This document shows positions 1 through 8,075 of a DNA stretch of 64,000 nt, one piece after another. Origin of the DNA: Nonlabens antarcticus (GTDB lineage: Bacteria > Bacteroidota > Bacteroidia > Flavobacteriales > Flavobacteriaceae); contig NZ_JADFCO010000065.1 in assembly GCF_015356755.1 (NCBI RefSeq), positions 186,001 to 250,000 on the forward strand, given 5' to 3'. The notes under the pieces are model-generated. The model worked only from the letters and a program-made list of their open reading frames with translations. It did not search any database and was not told the DNA's origin. A program made the position numbers and the translations under genes. Position 1 is the stretch's first letter; every line of letters begins with the position of its first letter.

Positions 1-60
1 GAATAGTTCCTGATCTAATGTGAAAGTTAATTCTACTTGGACTTTTTCTTGTTTAGACAT
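1..60 (-). CDS. 5' end of a gene cut by the window edge
   Basis: A minus-strand ATG at 58-60 opens a frame that runs 20 codons to the edge without a stop, beginning MSKQEKVQVELTF. It lies about 100 nt upstream of dut in the same orientation... that is, it is transcribed away from dut towards the left edge, so dut would precede it in an operon. Too little is visible to assign a family. It could be a chance frame; confidence is limited for that reason. Confidence 0.45.
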   Translation of the reverse strand, partial: MSKQEKVQVELTFTLDQELF

Positions 61-160
61 ATATAAGGCGTTTTTTCTTTAAAGATAATGACAATGCGTT
101 TTACAAAGTAAACCTATAACGCTATTTTATTGCCAATCAATAAATTGAGAAGTCCCCAAA

Positions 161-595
161 TCATTTCGCACCCGTACTCCCAAAACCACCAGCACCACGA
201 TCTGTATCACTCAAAACTTCCACCTCTTCCCAAGTCGGTTGTTCGTGTTTTGCGATGACCAGCTGCGCAATGCGCTCGCCGTTTTCTATGATAAAATCCT
301 CATTTGATAAATTGACTAGAATCACGCCTATCTCACCACGGTAATCGGCATCAATGGTTCCTGGAGCGTTGAGAACTGTAATTCCCTTTTTTGCGGCAAG
401 ACCGCTGCGTGGACGTACTTGAGCTTCCGTTCCTACAGGTAATTCTATGAATAAGCCTGTTTTTACGATGGCGCGTTCCAGTGGTTTTAAAGTAATTGAA
501 TTTTCAATAGATGCTCTTATGTCCATTCCAGCACTACCTATAGTTTCATAGGCGGGCAATTTATGAGCAGATTTGTTGATGATTTTTACAGTCAT
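161..595 (-). CDS. dut: dUTP diphosphatase
   Basis: Hydrolyses dUTP to dUMP and pyrophosphate, keeping uracil out of DNA and supplying dTMP synthesis in the cytoplasm. The 144-aa length suits the trimeric dUTPase family, and the five motifs are in order: GSAGMDIRA (from residue 20, with D25), [10 protein letters not shown] (62-71), [10 protein letters not shown] (79-88), RIAQLVI (about 109-115) and the C-terminal GAGGFGSTG that closes over the nucleotide. Its ATG shares one base with the stop codon of the upstream flippase gene (TAATG), so the two are probably translationally coupled. Confidence 0.96.
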   Translation of the reverse strand: MTVKIINKSAHKLPAYETIGSAGMDIRASIENSITLKPLERAIVKTGLFIELPVGTEAQVRPRSGLAAKKGITVLNAPGTIDADYRGEIGVILVNLSNEDFIIENGERIAQLVIAKHEQPTWEEVEVLSDTDRGAGGFGSTGAK

Positions 596-2049
596 TATTT
601 TTTCAATAAGGATTTGATAAATGATTTTTCTCGACTTAGAATGAATAACGATACTATTGTCGCAAGCGCGATTCCAGTAGCGTACATCTGCCAGGTGTTG
701 GGCCCAAAGTAATCGCGGATTCCATAAAAGAAAAAGGCTGTGGAACTTATAGAAATCCCCAGATACAACAGCATATTCTTCACGTCATACGGAATGTAAT
801 AATGCTTTCTACCCAATAAATAGGAAACGACCATCATCAGCCCATAAGCAGCACAAGTGGTCAGTGCACTTGCCATATATCCTATTTGCGGAATTAGCAG
901 AATATTGAATCCTATGGTTATCGCAGCTCCTAAAATCGAAATGTATGCGCCATAGCTCGTCCGATCTGTCACTTTGTACCATACCGAAAGCGTCTGGTAA
1001 ATACCAAAAAATAGATAAGCAACCAATACTATAGGAACAATATCCAGCGCTTCCCAATATTCCTCGGCAATGATAGCGCGTTTGATCAAGTCGATAAAAA
1101 CAGTGTACGACAACAATGCAATGGAACCCAGCACAACGAACATTTTAGTAATCATGGCATAAGTTGCGGTGGCGTTCTCACTTTTAGATTCGCTAAAAAA
1201 GAAGGGTTCTATGCCTAGTTTAAACGCAGTGGCAAACAGCGTCATTCCTACGGCAACGCGGTAGCATGCGGTATAAACACCTACTTGAGCGGTGGAATCT
1301 TCTGGCAGCAACCATTCTAGTAATATTTTATCAAAAGTCTCATTGATGGCAAAGGCAATTCCTGCAATCAGAATAGGAAAACCGTACCTCAACATCTTTC
1401 TCCACAACACCGAATCAAATTCCCACCTGCGGAAGTAGATGCTGGACACCACAACAAGCGTCACAAAACTGGCACTCATCAGTGCAATGAAATACAACTC
1501 GACTTTATCTTCTGGTAGAAATTGTGACAGCCCGGGAATATCTTGCAACCAAATCAAGAAAACAGCCGTCATCCCAACAGATATAATGACATTGATCATT
1601 TTGATCACCGCATATTTCAAAGCCTTTCCGCGAGCGCGCATGTAGGCGAAAGGAATGACCATCAACGTATCAAAAGCTAGAATCCCGATCACCCATTTCC
1701 AGTAATCAGCCGACTTGCCCGACCAGTCGGCAATTTGATCTAAGCCTAGGAAAGCGAAAACTACAAATACCAGAGTTGTTCCTAACAAGGACAACAATCC
1801 GGTACTGATAACTTTGTTTTTATCTTCGTTTTCGCTGTAAAAGCGAAAAAACGAAGTCTCAATCCCGTAGGTTAAGAAAACGTTGGCTAGAATAATCCAG
1901 GAAAATATGATAGAAACCTCGCCAAAAGCAGTTTTGCTAGGCAGATATTCCGTCAATAACAAGGTGAGTAAAACCGTCAGCAATCTGGGCAAAACCGTTG
2001 CCAGACCGTAAACAAAAGTGTGTTTAAAAAGACGTTGTATGGAACTCAA
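595..2049 (-). CDS. oligosaccharide flippase family (Wzx/MVF-like) membrane protein
   Basis: A 484-aa polytopic protein with about 12-14 hydrophobic segments and charged short loops, the pattern of the MATE/PST/MVF flippase superfamily that moves lipid-linked glycans across the inner membrane. The N-terminal amphipathic stretch with [19 protein letters not shown] is typical of bacterial polysaccharide export flippases. It ends in a TAATG overlap with dut. No glycosyltransferases are next to it in the window, so the substrate cannot be named. The family assignment is secure at superfamily level only. Confidence 0.85.
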   Translation of the reverse strand: MSSIQRLFKHTFVYGLATVLPRLLTVLLTLLLTEYLPSKTAFGEVSIIFSWIILANVFLTYGIETSFFRFYSENEDKNKVISTGLLSLLGTTLVFVVFAFLGLDQIADWSGKSADYWKWVIGILAFDTLMVIPFAYMRARGKALKYAVIKMINVIISVGMTAVFLIWLQDIPGLSQFLPEDKVELYFIALMSASFVTLVVVSSIYFRRWEFDSVLWRKMLRYGFPILIAGIAFAINETFDKILLEWLLPEDSTAQVGVYTACYRVAVGMTLFATAFKLGIEPFFFSESKSENATATYAMITKMFVVLGSIALLSYTVFIDLIKRAIIAEEYWEALDIVPIVLVAYLFFGIYQTLSVWYKVTDRTSYGAYISILGAAITIGFNILLIPQIGYMASALTTCAAYGLMMVVSYLLGRKHYYIPYDVKNMLLYLGISISSTAFFFYGIRDYFGPNTWQMYATGIALATIVSLFILSREKSFIKSLLKK

Positions 2050-2137
2050 AGACAGTTGTTATTGAACGTCAAAGGTACAATTAAGCCTGCATTTCTATGA
2101 TGGGAATTTTTGCGTTAAAACTTGCTTTTTAGGCAGA

Positions 2138-2626
2138 TTATTGAGGTTTTGACGGCAAATCCATCGCAGACTTTTTTTGAACTCCCTTAATTTTGGTAAA
2201 GGTGAACTTCCCGTCTTTGACAAATTTTACGATCGCCTCATCATCTTCTAAATCAAATGGAAACTTCTCTTCATTCTTAGTTGACGCGTTACCGTATTCC
2301 TTTTTGGGATCTAGATTCATGTTCATGTCTGGTTTAGTATTGAAATTAGTTGAAAACCTAGCAATGGTATATCGAGGAGTTCCTGTACTTATTTCTACAA
2401 CCGTTGTAGTCATTCCCTTATAATAGACGATTTCCACACTTTCTTTATCTGCATCAAACAAGGGTAAAAATAGGTTAATCCCACTGCCAGAACCTGGAAT
2501 TCCGCCAGTCCAGGATTGAGCGAACGGCTGATAATCACCGGTAAATGGCCCAATGGTATTCGTGATTTTCTGTGAAGAACAACTGGAGATAATTACGGTA
2601 AAAGCAAATAGACACAGAAATTTCAT
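2138..2626 (-). CDS. predicted lipoprotein of unknown function
   Basis: 162 aa with a lipoprotein signal peptide: MKFLCLFAFTVIISSC places a lipobox cysteine at residue 16. The mature part is rich in Gly, Ser, Thr and Lys without a family I recognise; it contains short segments alternating polar and hydrophobic residues, suggesting beta structure. It is separated from the flippase by 88 nt on the same strand, so it may be expressed separately. The location would be the periplasmic face of a membrane or the cell surface. Function unknown. Confidence 0.8.
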   Translation of the reverse strand: MKFLCLFAFTVIISSCSSQKITNTIGPFTGDYQPFAQSWTGGIPGSGSGINLFLPLFDADKESVEIVYYKGMTTTVVEISTGTPRYTIARFSTNFNTKPDMNMNLDPKKEYGNASTKNEEKFPFDLEDDEAIVKFVKDGKFTFTKIKGVQKKSAMDLPSKPQ

Positions 2627-2687
2627 AATTGGATTTTCATTTAATCTTCAACGACTGTGCCGTTCCTTAAAAGTAACGCAACCATAA

Positions 2688-2990
2688 TTAGGCAACATTT
2701 CTATCTTCCAGTTGCTTGATTTGATCAAACTCATTTTCCTTTTCAATTTGTTCTTTCTCAATATCATAATCATCCTGCAAACCCAACCAGAACTTAGCTG
2801 AATTTCCAAAATACTTGCTTAACCTAAGAGCTGTATCCGCTGTGATCCTGCGATTGCCTTTCACGATTTCTGAAATACGGGTTTGCGGTATTTTTAAGTC
2901 TTTTGAAAGTCGGTAGGCCGTTATTTCAAGAGGTTCCAAAAACTCAGTTAATAAAATTTCGCCTGGATGTATATTGTTTAATTTTTCCAT
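2688..2990 (-). CDS. higA: HigA-family antitoxin (XRE helix-turn-helix)
   Basis: 100 aa. The N-terminus, with NIHPGEILLTEFLEPLEI, is the hallmark of the HigA/VapI family, followed by a helix-turn-helix (AYRLSKDLKIPQTRISEIVKG) and the C-terminal FWLGLQDDYDIE motif. It should neutralise the upstream toxin and repress the shared promoter. It starts 4 nt after the stop of the toxin gene, the toxin-first order typical of HigBA. The identity is well supported by motif; activity in this strain is not shown. Confidence 0.92.
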   Translation of the reverse strand: MEKLNNIHPGEILLTEFLEPLEITAYRLSKDLKIPQTRISEIVKGNRRITADTALRLSKYFGNSAKFWLGLQDDYDIEKEQIEKENEFDQIKQLEDRNVA

Positions 2991-2994
2991 GATT

Positions 2995-3276
2995 TTAATG
3001 ATAATCTATTATTTCCACTTGACTTGCTTGACCCATTTCCCATTTGAAAATGATTCGCCATTGATTATTAATTCTAACACTATAGAAATCTTTCCGTTTG
3101 CCGGATAGCTTTTCAAGGCGGTTGGATGGCGGTACTCTCAAGTCATTTATATCTTGGGAGTTGTTCAGCATCCTTAACTTACGTCTTCCGCTTTGTTGAA
3201 TATCGATTGGTAATTTCTTCACTCTTGTTCCACTCCAGATTTTTTCCGTTTCTTTTGTCCCAAATGAAATAATCAT
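2995..3276 (-). CDS. higB: HigB/RelE-type toxin (killer protein family)
   Basis: 93 aa, normal length for the RelE-fold HigB mRNA interferases that cleave ribosome-bound mRNA. The central RVPPSNRLEKLSGKRKDFYSVRINNQWRIIFKW block, here named in pieces as RLEKLSGKR and SVRINNQWRIIF, matches the family core, and it ends with VEIIDYH where a catalytic His is usual. It is the first gene of a two-gene module with the HigA gene, and is divergent from rsmI. A -7 box TATCTTTG lies 20 nt upstream at 3297-3304. Confidence 0.92.
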   Translation of the reverse strand: MIISFGTKETEKIWSGTRVKKLPIDIQQSGRRKLRMLNNSQDINDLRVPPSNRLEKLSGKRKDFYSVRINNQWRIIFKWEMGQASQVEIIDYH

Positions 3277-3296
3277 ATCTTTTACGTTACTAACGC

Positions 3297-3304
3297 CAAA
3301 GATA
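3297..3304 (-). promoter_or_regulatory. -7 promoter box of the first higBA module
   Basis: Minus-strand TATCTTTG matches the Bacteroidetes -7 consensus TAnnTTTG and lies 20 nt before the higB ATG. No TTG was found at the proper distance. A small palindrome CGTTA-C-TAACG at 3285-3295 sits just downstream and could be the HigA operator. Confidence 0.55.
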
Positions 3305-3344
3305 AGTAAAAATTTGTAGACTTATAGACCTAATAATTCTAACT

Positions 3345-3352
3345 TAAATTTG
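3345..3352 (+). promoter_or_regulatory. -7 promoter box of rsmI
   Basis: TAAATTTG is a perfect match to TAnnTTTG, 15 nt before the rsmI ATG. No clear -33 TTG at 17-23 nt upstream. Confidence 0.5.
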
Positions 3353-3367
3353 CACTAAACCACACCC

Positions 3368-4033
3368 ATGAAACTTTATCTCGTCCCAACGCCCATCGGC
3401 AATCTTGCAGATATGACCTACCGCGCCGTAGAGATCTTAAATTCGGTTGATTTGATACTTGCAGAGGACACGCGCACCAGTGGCAAACTCCTCCATCATT
3501 ATGAGATCAAAACGCCCATGCTTTCCTACCACATGCACAACGAGCACAAAATTTCTGACCATATCGTGACTAGGATAAAGGGTGGTGAAACCATGGCCTT
3601 AATTACAGATGCTGGAACTCCTGGTATCAGTGATCCTGGGTTTTTGCTTTCGCGAAAGCTGATTGCCGCAGGACTTCCAATAGAAAGTTTACCTGGTGCT
3701 ACTGCTTTTGTTCCTGCACTGGTGTGCTCCGGTTTGCCCTGTGATAAATTTGTTTTTGAGGGTTTCCTGTCGGTAAAAAAAGGCCGCCAAACCAGACTCA
3801 AAGAACTTGCCGAAGAATCCAGAACCATCATCTTCTACGAATCACCCCACAAACTCCTCAAAACCCTAGCCGACTTCCAAACCCATTACGGCGCAGACCG
3901 CCAGATTTCCATATCGCGTGAGATCACAAAAATGTTTGAAGAACATTATCGAGGCACTGTTACTGAAGCTTTGGAGTATTTCACAGAAAAGAAGCCTAAG
4001 GGAGAGTTTGTGCTGGTGCTTGCTGGCGCTTAA
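3368..4033 (+). CDS. rsmI: 16S rRNA (cytidine(1402)-2'-O)-methyltransferase
   Basis: 221 aa tetrapyrrole-methylase-fold enzyme using S-adenosylmethionine to methylate the ribose of C1402 in the decoding centre. The N-terminus LVPTPIGNLADMTYRAVEIL, then EDTRTSGKLL, TDAGTPGISDPG and LPGATAFVPAL are the RsmI signature blocks in order. The palindrome GCTTTCGCGAAAGC (3646-3659) encodes LSRK inside the conserved DPGFLL-RK-I region without obvious added residues. The gene stands alone between two toxin-antitoxin modules. Confidence 0.96.
   Translation: MKLYLVPTPIGNLADMTYRAVEILNSVDLILAEDTRTSGKLLHHYEIKTPMLSYHMHNEHKISDHIVTRIKGGETMALITDAGTPGISDPGFLLSRKLIAAGLPIESLPGATAFVPALVCSGLPCDKFVFEGFLSVKKGRQTRLKELAEESRTIIFYESPHKLLKTLADFQTHYGADRQISISREITKMFEEHYRGTVTEALEYFTEKKPKGEFVLVLAGA
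3646..3659. repeat. palindrome GCTTTCGCGAAAGC, in rsmI
   Basis: Perfect 14-bp core of the window-wide palindrome family; encodes LSRK in rsmI. Confidence 0.95.
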
Positions 4034-4038
4034 TAATT

Positions 4039-4055
4039 ATTACCAATTTGGTAAT
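4039..4055. promoter_or_regulatory. 17-bp perfect palindrome, likely HigA operator
   Basis: ATTACCAA-T-TTGGTAAT has 8-bp arms about a single central base. It lies 6 nt upstream of the -7 box of the second higBA module (4062-4069), where an autoregulatory HTH antitoxin dimer would block RNA polymerase. That it binds HigA is inference. Confidence 0.7.
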
Positions 4056-4061
4056 TAATAG

Positions 4062-4069
4062 TATCTTTG
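4062..4069 (+). promoter_or_regulatory. -7 promoter box of the second higBA module
   Basis: TATCTTTG fits TAnnTTTG and lies 15 nt before the TTG start of the toxin gene, next to the palindromic operator. Confidence 0.6.
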
Positions 4070-4084
4070 CGGTAAATAATTACT

Positions 4085-4378
4085 TTGAGAGTTATTGCCA
4101 AAAGTACTTTACGGAAATTCTGGGAAATTAATCCAGACAGCGAGCAACAATTGAAATCGTGGTATCAAGAAGCTTCAAAAGCTAATTGGGAAAACCCAAA
4201 TGAAGTTAAACTGAAGTACTCCTCGGCAAGTATCTTAAAAAATAATAGGGTCGTTTTCAATATTTGCGGTAATAAATATCGATTGATTGTCGACATTACT
4301 TATTTGAGAAAACAAGTTTTTATTCTGTTCATTGGTACTCATAATGAGTATGATAAAATTGATGCTAACACAATTTGA
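4085..4378 (+). CDS. higB: HigB-family toxin (HigB_toxin type)
   Basis: 97 aa. The sequence with RKFWEINPDSEQQLKSWYQEA at the N-terminus, here cited in part, and NKYRLIVDITYLRKQVFILF near the C-terminus is characteristic of the HigB_toxin family (RelE superfamily, mRNA interferases). The start is TTG: the only upstream in-frame codons before a stop at 4073-4075 are ATA, ATT and ACT, so TTG at 4085 is the best choice. The gene ends one base before the HigA ATG. This module is unrelated in sequence to the first HigB on the other side of rsmI. Confidence 0.92.
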   Translation: MRVIAKSTLRKFWEINPDSEQQLKSWYQEASKANWENPNEVKLKYSSASILKNNRVVFNICGNKYRLIVDITYLRKQVFILFIGTHNEYDKIDANTI

Positions 4379-4379
4379 T

Positions 4380-4739
4380 ATGGAAATTAAGGCGATTAAA
4401 ACAGAGCAGGATTATGAGGATGCATTGGCAAGATTAAAATCTATTTTTCATGCATTGCCAGATACTCCTGATGGCGATGCTGCAGAAGTTCTCTCTATTC
4501 TTATTGAAAAATATGAAGACGAACATTACCCAATAGAAATGCCAGATCCCATCGAGGCGATAAAATTCCGTATGGAACAATTGGGAATGAAGCAAAAAGA
4601 CCTCGCAGAAGCGGTAGGCTTTACAAGCCGCGTAAGCGAAATTCTGAATCGAAAGCGTAAATTGACTCTAAATATGATCAGAAAATTGAGTGAAACCTTA
4701 CAAATACCCACGGAAGTTTTGGTTCAGAAATATGATTAG
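4380..4739 (+). CDS. higA: HigA-type antitoxin with C-terminal XRE domain
   Basis: 119 aa from the ATG at 4380, one base after the toxin stop, which fits translational coupling better than the longer in-frame start at 4332 that would overlap the toxin. The N-terminal half (EIKAIKTEQDYEDALARL, PDTPDGDAAEVLSILIEKYE) is the toxin-binding region of this antitoxin type, and the C-terminal half (MKQKDLAEAVGFTSRVSEIL) is a helix-turn-helix. It probably binds the 17-bp palindrome upstream of the operon. Confidence 0.93.
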   Translation: MEIKAIKTEQDYEDALARLKSIFHALPDTPDGDAAEVLSILIEKYEDEHYPIEMPDPIEAIKFRMEQLGMKQKDLAEAVGFTSRVSEILNRKRKLTLNMIRKLSETLQIPTEVLVQKYD

Positions 4740-4754
4740 ATCCGCAAAATTTAA

Positions 4755-5569
4755 TTAATTCAACATCAGCTTTCCTTCCAGTACAATACATGCATCACCG
4801 GTTATAGAAATATGTTCATCACTCAGAACAGCAACTTCCAGAATTCCCGTGCGCTGTGAACATTGAAAAGCTCGCAACTTTGTTTTACCTAGTTTCCTGG
4901 CCCAATACCCAGTCAAAAAAGTATGCGTGGCTCCGGTCACAGGATCTTCATCGCCACCGCTCCAAGGCCAGAAATATCTGGATTCAAAGTCAAAATCGGA
5001 TTGATTTGATTTTGCCGTGACCACAACACCGCTTATGTCGCTAATTGATTTCTTCATAGCCGCAAAATCTGGATTTAGGTTTCTGAGTTCATTAACGTCT
5101 TCCAGTTCAATCATCAACTCTAGATTTTCATGATTGTAGCCGCTGTTTTTGATTTCTTTGATTCCCATGGCAGTTAATAATGCTGCTGGAACATCGCGAC
5201 CTACGATCCCATAGTTGGGAAATTTTAGAGAGACTTTTTCTCCACACCTTACCGCTTGCAATTCTAATCCTGAACCTGTTTTAAAATTTAATTTATTCAA
5301 GTTAGAATCTTGCTGAAATAGAATCTTAGCACTGGCTAGCGTTGCGTGACCACAGAGCGGAATTTCCATTATTGCGAAAAGTATCGGATGGAAAAGTAAT
5401 CACCTTGATTTTGTACAAATGCAGTCTCAGATAGATTGACCTCTATTGCAATGGATTGCATGACCTGATCTGAAAGGGGTTCTTCCAGCAAACAAACTCC
5501 CGCAGGATTTCCTTTAAACGGTTCGCTGGTAAATGAGTCCACCATGAAATAAGAAATTGACTTAATCAT
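4755..5569 (-). pseudogene. PhzF-family isomerase gene, split by a one-base frameshift
   Basis: Two minus-strand frames together give a complete PhzF-type protein. The first (from ATG at 5569) has MVDSFTSEPFKGNPAGVCLL, NLSETAFV with the catalytic Glu region, and SIRYFSQ followed by TAA. The second continues from 5369 with MEIPLCGHATLASAK, and later GGDEDPVTGATHTFL. The junction reads TTTTCGCAATAATGGAA; adding one C gives TTT TCG CCA ATA ATG GAA (FSPIMEI), which restores the family motif. So a single base appears lost, or misread. The start overlaps the trhO stop by 8 nt, indicating an operon. If real, the two halves might still be made separately through the TAATG overlap. Confidence 0.85.
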
Positions 5570-6605
5570 TGTCGTACTTTTTAAACTCCAATTTCTCTGA
5601 CCTTCCCTTCTTAAAAATATGATTGCTGTTATAATGTCCAGCACGCAGTTTTTTCTGCTCTTCTATAGGTAGCTGAATTATCTCGTGGCATTCTGTGCTG
5701 CAAGTGTTTAAATATTGCACTTTACATTCCTCGCATTGAATGAAAAGCAAATGACAGGCCTCGTTAGCACAGTTGGTATGGGAATCACAGGACTTCCCAC
5801 ATTGATGACAATGGGCGATTACCTCATCGCTAATCGCTTCAGACAATCGCGCATCAAAAACAAAATTCTTCCCGCGAAATTTATTCTCTAATCCTTGTTC
5901 TGTTACCTGACGATGGTATTCTATGATCCCGCCTTCTAGCTGATATACATCTTCAAAACCACGGTGTTTGTAATAAGCACTCGCCTTTTCACAACGTATA
6001 CCACCGGTGCAATACATGACTAGTTTCTTGCCTTTTTTATGCTCCTTGATTTCCTCCTCAATAATGGATAGACTGTCTCTGAACGTATCCACATCTGGTG
6101 TCCAGGCATTTTCAAAATGACCTATCTCGCTTTCATAATGGTTGCGCATATCGACTAGGATCGTGTCTGGGTCTGCAATCAATTCATTGAACTTAATGGC
6201 ATCAACGTGGGTTCCTATCGCAGTCACATCAAAGGTCTTATCTTCTAATCCGTCAGCAACAATTTTAGAACGAACTTTTACCTTAAGCTTTAGAAAACTC
6301 TCGTTATCATGTTCACGGGCAACATTCAATCGAACGTTTTCAAGAAAATTGATTCCGTCGAGGAAGTCCTTGAAGTCGGCAAACCGGTCTGCGGGAATGG
6401 AAAGCTGGGCGTTGATGCCTTCATGGGCAACATAAATACGTCCCAGGACTTCTTGCGCATCAAAGGCTATGAATAAATAATTTCTAAATAAGGCTGGATT
6501 CCCGATCTGGGCATACTGATAGAAAGAAATCGTGAGCCGTTCCTTACCGGCCTCACGTATTAACTCACGTCTTTCTTCAGCACTTAATTTGTTGTACAGT
6601 TGCAT
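5562..6605 (-). CDS. trhO: tRNA uridine(34) hydroxylase, rhodanese family
   Basis: 347 aa from ATG 6605; a longer in-frame start would put a non-conserved 60-aa tail in the intergenic region. TrhO (formerly YceA) makes 5-hydroxyuridine at the wobble position of tRNA using oxygen. An N-terminal acylphosphatase-like domain (about 20-110, with AHEGINAQLSIP) precedes a rhodanese domain (about 135-235) with active C199 in CTGGIRCEKA. The C-terminus holds a Cys-rich segment (HCHQCGKSCDSHTNC and following) that probably binds metal. A -7 box TACCTTTG lies at 6632-6639. Confidence 0.94.
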   Translation of the reverse strand: MQLYNKLSAEERRELIREAGKERLTISFYQYAQIGNPALFRNYLFIAFDAQEVLGRIYVAHEGINAQLSIPADRFADFKDFLDGINFLENVRLNVAREHDNESFLKLKVKVRSKIVADGLEDKTFDVTAIGTHVDAIKFNELIADPDTILVDMRNHYESEIGHFENAWTPDVDTFRDSLSIIEEEIKEHKKGKKLVMYCTGGIRCEKASAYYKHRGFEDVYQLEGGIIEYHRQVTEQGLENKFRGKNFVFDARLSEAISDEVIAHCHQCGKSCDSHTNCANEACHLLFIQCEECKVQYLNTCSTECHEIIQLPIEEQKKLRAGHYNSNHIFKKGRSEKLEFKKYDND

Positions 6606-6631
6606 GCTATAAACGTCTAGTGTTGAAGCGG

Positions 6632-6639
6632 CAAAGGTA
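6632..6639 (-). promoter_or_regulatory. -7 promoter box of trhO
   Basis: Minus-strand TACCTTTG, a match to TAnnTTTG, 26 nt before the chosen trhO ATG; it supports the shorter start. Confidence 0.5.
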
Positions 6640-6711
6640 TCAAAAAGACGAAAGACCGCTGCGTTGCAAGAAACAAGAAGTAAAATAAATCTTTTCTTAT
6701 GGAGCAGTTTT

Positions 6712-6823
6712 GCGTTAGGGATTGAAGTGAAAATCCTTTTTAAGCATTTTACGCTTAAAAAGATTGCAGCGTAAAGCCCGACCAACAGTATTGAACGTTA
6801 GTGAAATGCTGGTGGGAACGCCC
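6712..6823 (+). repeat. structured intergenic element, copy A
   Basis: Runs from GCGTTAGGGATTG to GGGAACGCCC. In order: GCGTTAGGGAT box, AAATCCTTTT box, hairpin CTTTTTAAGC/GCTTAAAAAG (6736-6745 with 6753-6762), AAAAAGATTGCAGC box, AGCCCGACC box, a second hairpin (CCAACAGTATT with AATGCTGGTGG, one mismatch and one wobble), AACGCCC box. The same boxes in the same order occur on the minus strand at 63864-63971, where both hairpins have other sequences but still pair. Confidence 0.88.
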
Positions 6824-6908
6824 AAATGAAACTCGAACTTTTATTTTACCGCTTTCGCAAAAGTAAAAACCTACAGTTCCAACCGTTAATAACCATTGCT
6901 TCATCCTA

Positions 6909-6939
6909 TTGGAAACTGATATCCTAACGCCTATTTTTA
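6909..6939 (+). promoter_or_regulatory. possible recA promoter
   Basis: TTG (6909-6911), 20-nt spacer, then TATTTTTA (6932-6939), one base off TAnnTTTG, 15 nt before the recA ATG. Spacing fits; the -7 mismatch lowers confidence. No LexA-type palindrome was evident. Confidence 0.35.
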
Positions 6940-6954
6940 CGTAAAATAAATAAA

Positions 6955-7968
6955 ATGGCAGACGATAAAGAAAAAGCAGCAAAAGAGAAGGCACTCAAAT
7001 TGACGCTGGACAAGCTGGATAAAGCATACGGAAAGGGTACGGTAATGAAAATGGGGGATCGCCAGGTGGTCGATATCGAGGCAATCTCTACAGGATCGTT
7101 AGCTCTTAATGCTGCGTTAGGAGTAGGTGGTTACCCACGTGGTCGTGTGGTAGAAATCTATGGACCAGAATCTTCTGGTAAGACGACACTCACGTTACAC
7201 GCAATAGCCGAAGCTCAAAAAGCGGGCGGCATTGCAGCTTTTATTGATGCAGAACATGCTTTTGACCGTTTTTATGCAGAAAAATTAGGGGTTGATCTAG
7301 AAAACCTTATCATTTCCCAACCAGATCATGGAGAACAGGCGTTAGAGATTACAGAGAATCTAATACGTTCTGGAGCAATTGATATAATCGTTATTGACTC
7401 TGTTGCAGCATTGACTCCTAAAGCAGAGATTGAAGGAGAAATGGGTGATAGTAAAATGGGGCTTCACGCACGATTGATGTCTCAAGCTTTGAGAAAATTA
7501 ACGGGTACGATTTCTAAAACTAACTGTACGGTAATTTTCATCAACCAGTTGAGAGAGAAAATAGGTGTGATGTTCGGTAATCCAGAAACTACTACTGGTG
7601 GTAATGCATTGAAGTTTTACGCATCTGTACGTTTAGATATAAGACGTTCTACGCAAATTAAAGGTGCGGCTGGAGATGTTCAAGGAAATAAGACTCGTGT
7701 TAAGGTGGTGAAAAACAAAGTAGCTCCGCCATTCCGAACGGCAGAATTTGACATTCTTTACGGTGAGGGGATTTCTAAAATAGGTGAAGTAATTGACCTA
7801 GGTGTAGAATATGAAATCATCAATAAAGCTGGTTCCTGGTTCTCTTATGGAGATACTAAATTAGGTCAAGGACGTGATTCTGTAAAAGCAATTTTACAAG
7901 ACAATCCAGATTTAATGGATGAGCTGGAAATAAAAATTATGGAATCTATCAAAATGGCAAGCGCTTAA
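6955..7968 (+). CDS. recA: recombinase A
   Basis: 337 aa ATP-dependent strand-exchange protein for homologous repair, SOS induction and integration of transformed DNA. Walker A GPESSGKT is at 70-77, Walker B-like [10 protein letters not shown] at about 140-149, the L2 region around [22 protein letters not shown] follows (cited in part), and [16 protein letters not shown] is in the C-terminal part. The C-terminus is short (MESIKMASA), without the long acidic tail of E. coli RecA. A strong hairpin terminator follows at 7993-8024. Confidence 0.98.
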   Translation: MADDKEKAAKEKALKLTLDKLDKAYGKGTVMKMGDRQVVDIEAISTGSLALNAALGVGGYPRGRVVEIYGPESSGKTTLTLHAIAEAQKAGGIAAFIDAEHAFDRFYAEKLGVDLENLIISQPDHGEQALEITENLIRSGAIDIIVIDSVAALTPKAEIEGEMGDSKMGLHARLMSQALRKLTGTISKTNCTVIFINQLREKIGVMFGNPETTTGGNALKFYASVRLDIRRSTQIKGAAGDVQGNKTRVKVVKNKVAPPFRTAEFDILYGEGISKIGEVIDLGVEYEIINKAGSWFSYGDTKLGQGRDSVKAILQDNPDLMDELEIKIMESIKMASA

Positions 7969-7992
7969 AGCCAGCCTTTTGTAAATCTATTG

Positions 7993-8024
7993 AAACCGTT
8001 TTAAATTTTAAAACGGTTTTTTTG
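7993..8024 (+). terminator. intrinsic terminator of recA
   Basis: 13-bp perfect stem AAACCGTTTTAAA / TTTAAAACGGTTT around one base, followed by T residues. Confidence 0.85.
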
Positions 8025-8075
8025 TTTTTAGTACGCAACCTTTTAAGTTTTTATGCATCTAGTAAGAAAACAGCT

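Larger units (their letters stand above)
6606..6954. other. 349-nt divergent intergenic region between trhO and recA
   Basis: Holds the trhO -7 box, one copy of the structured repeat element (6712-6823), a degenerate copy of the palindrome (GCTTTCGCAAAAG at 6851-6863) and a possible recA promoter. I see no gene here. Confidence 0.8.

Noticed and set aside
6755-6994. Minus-strand frame running across the recA start
   Set aside because: Overlaps the recA start codon and copy A of the structured repeat; Cys/Phe-rich without a family.
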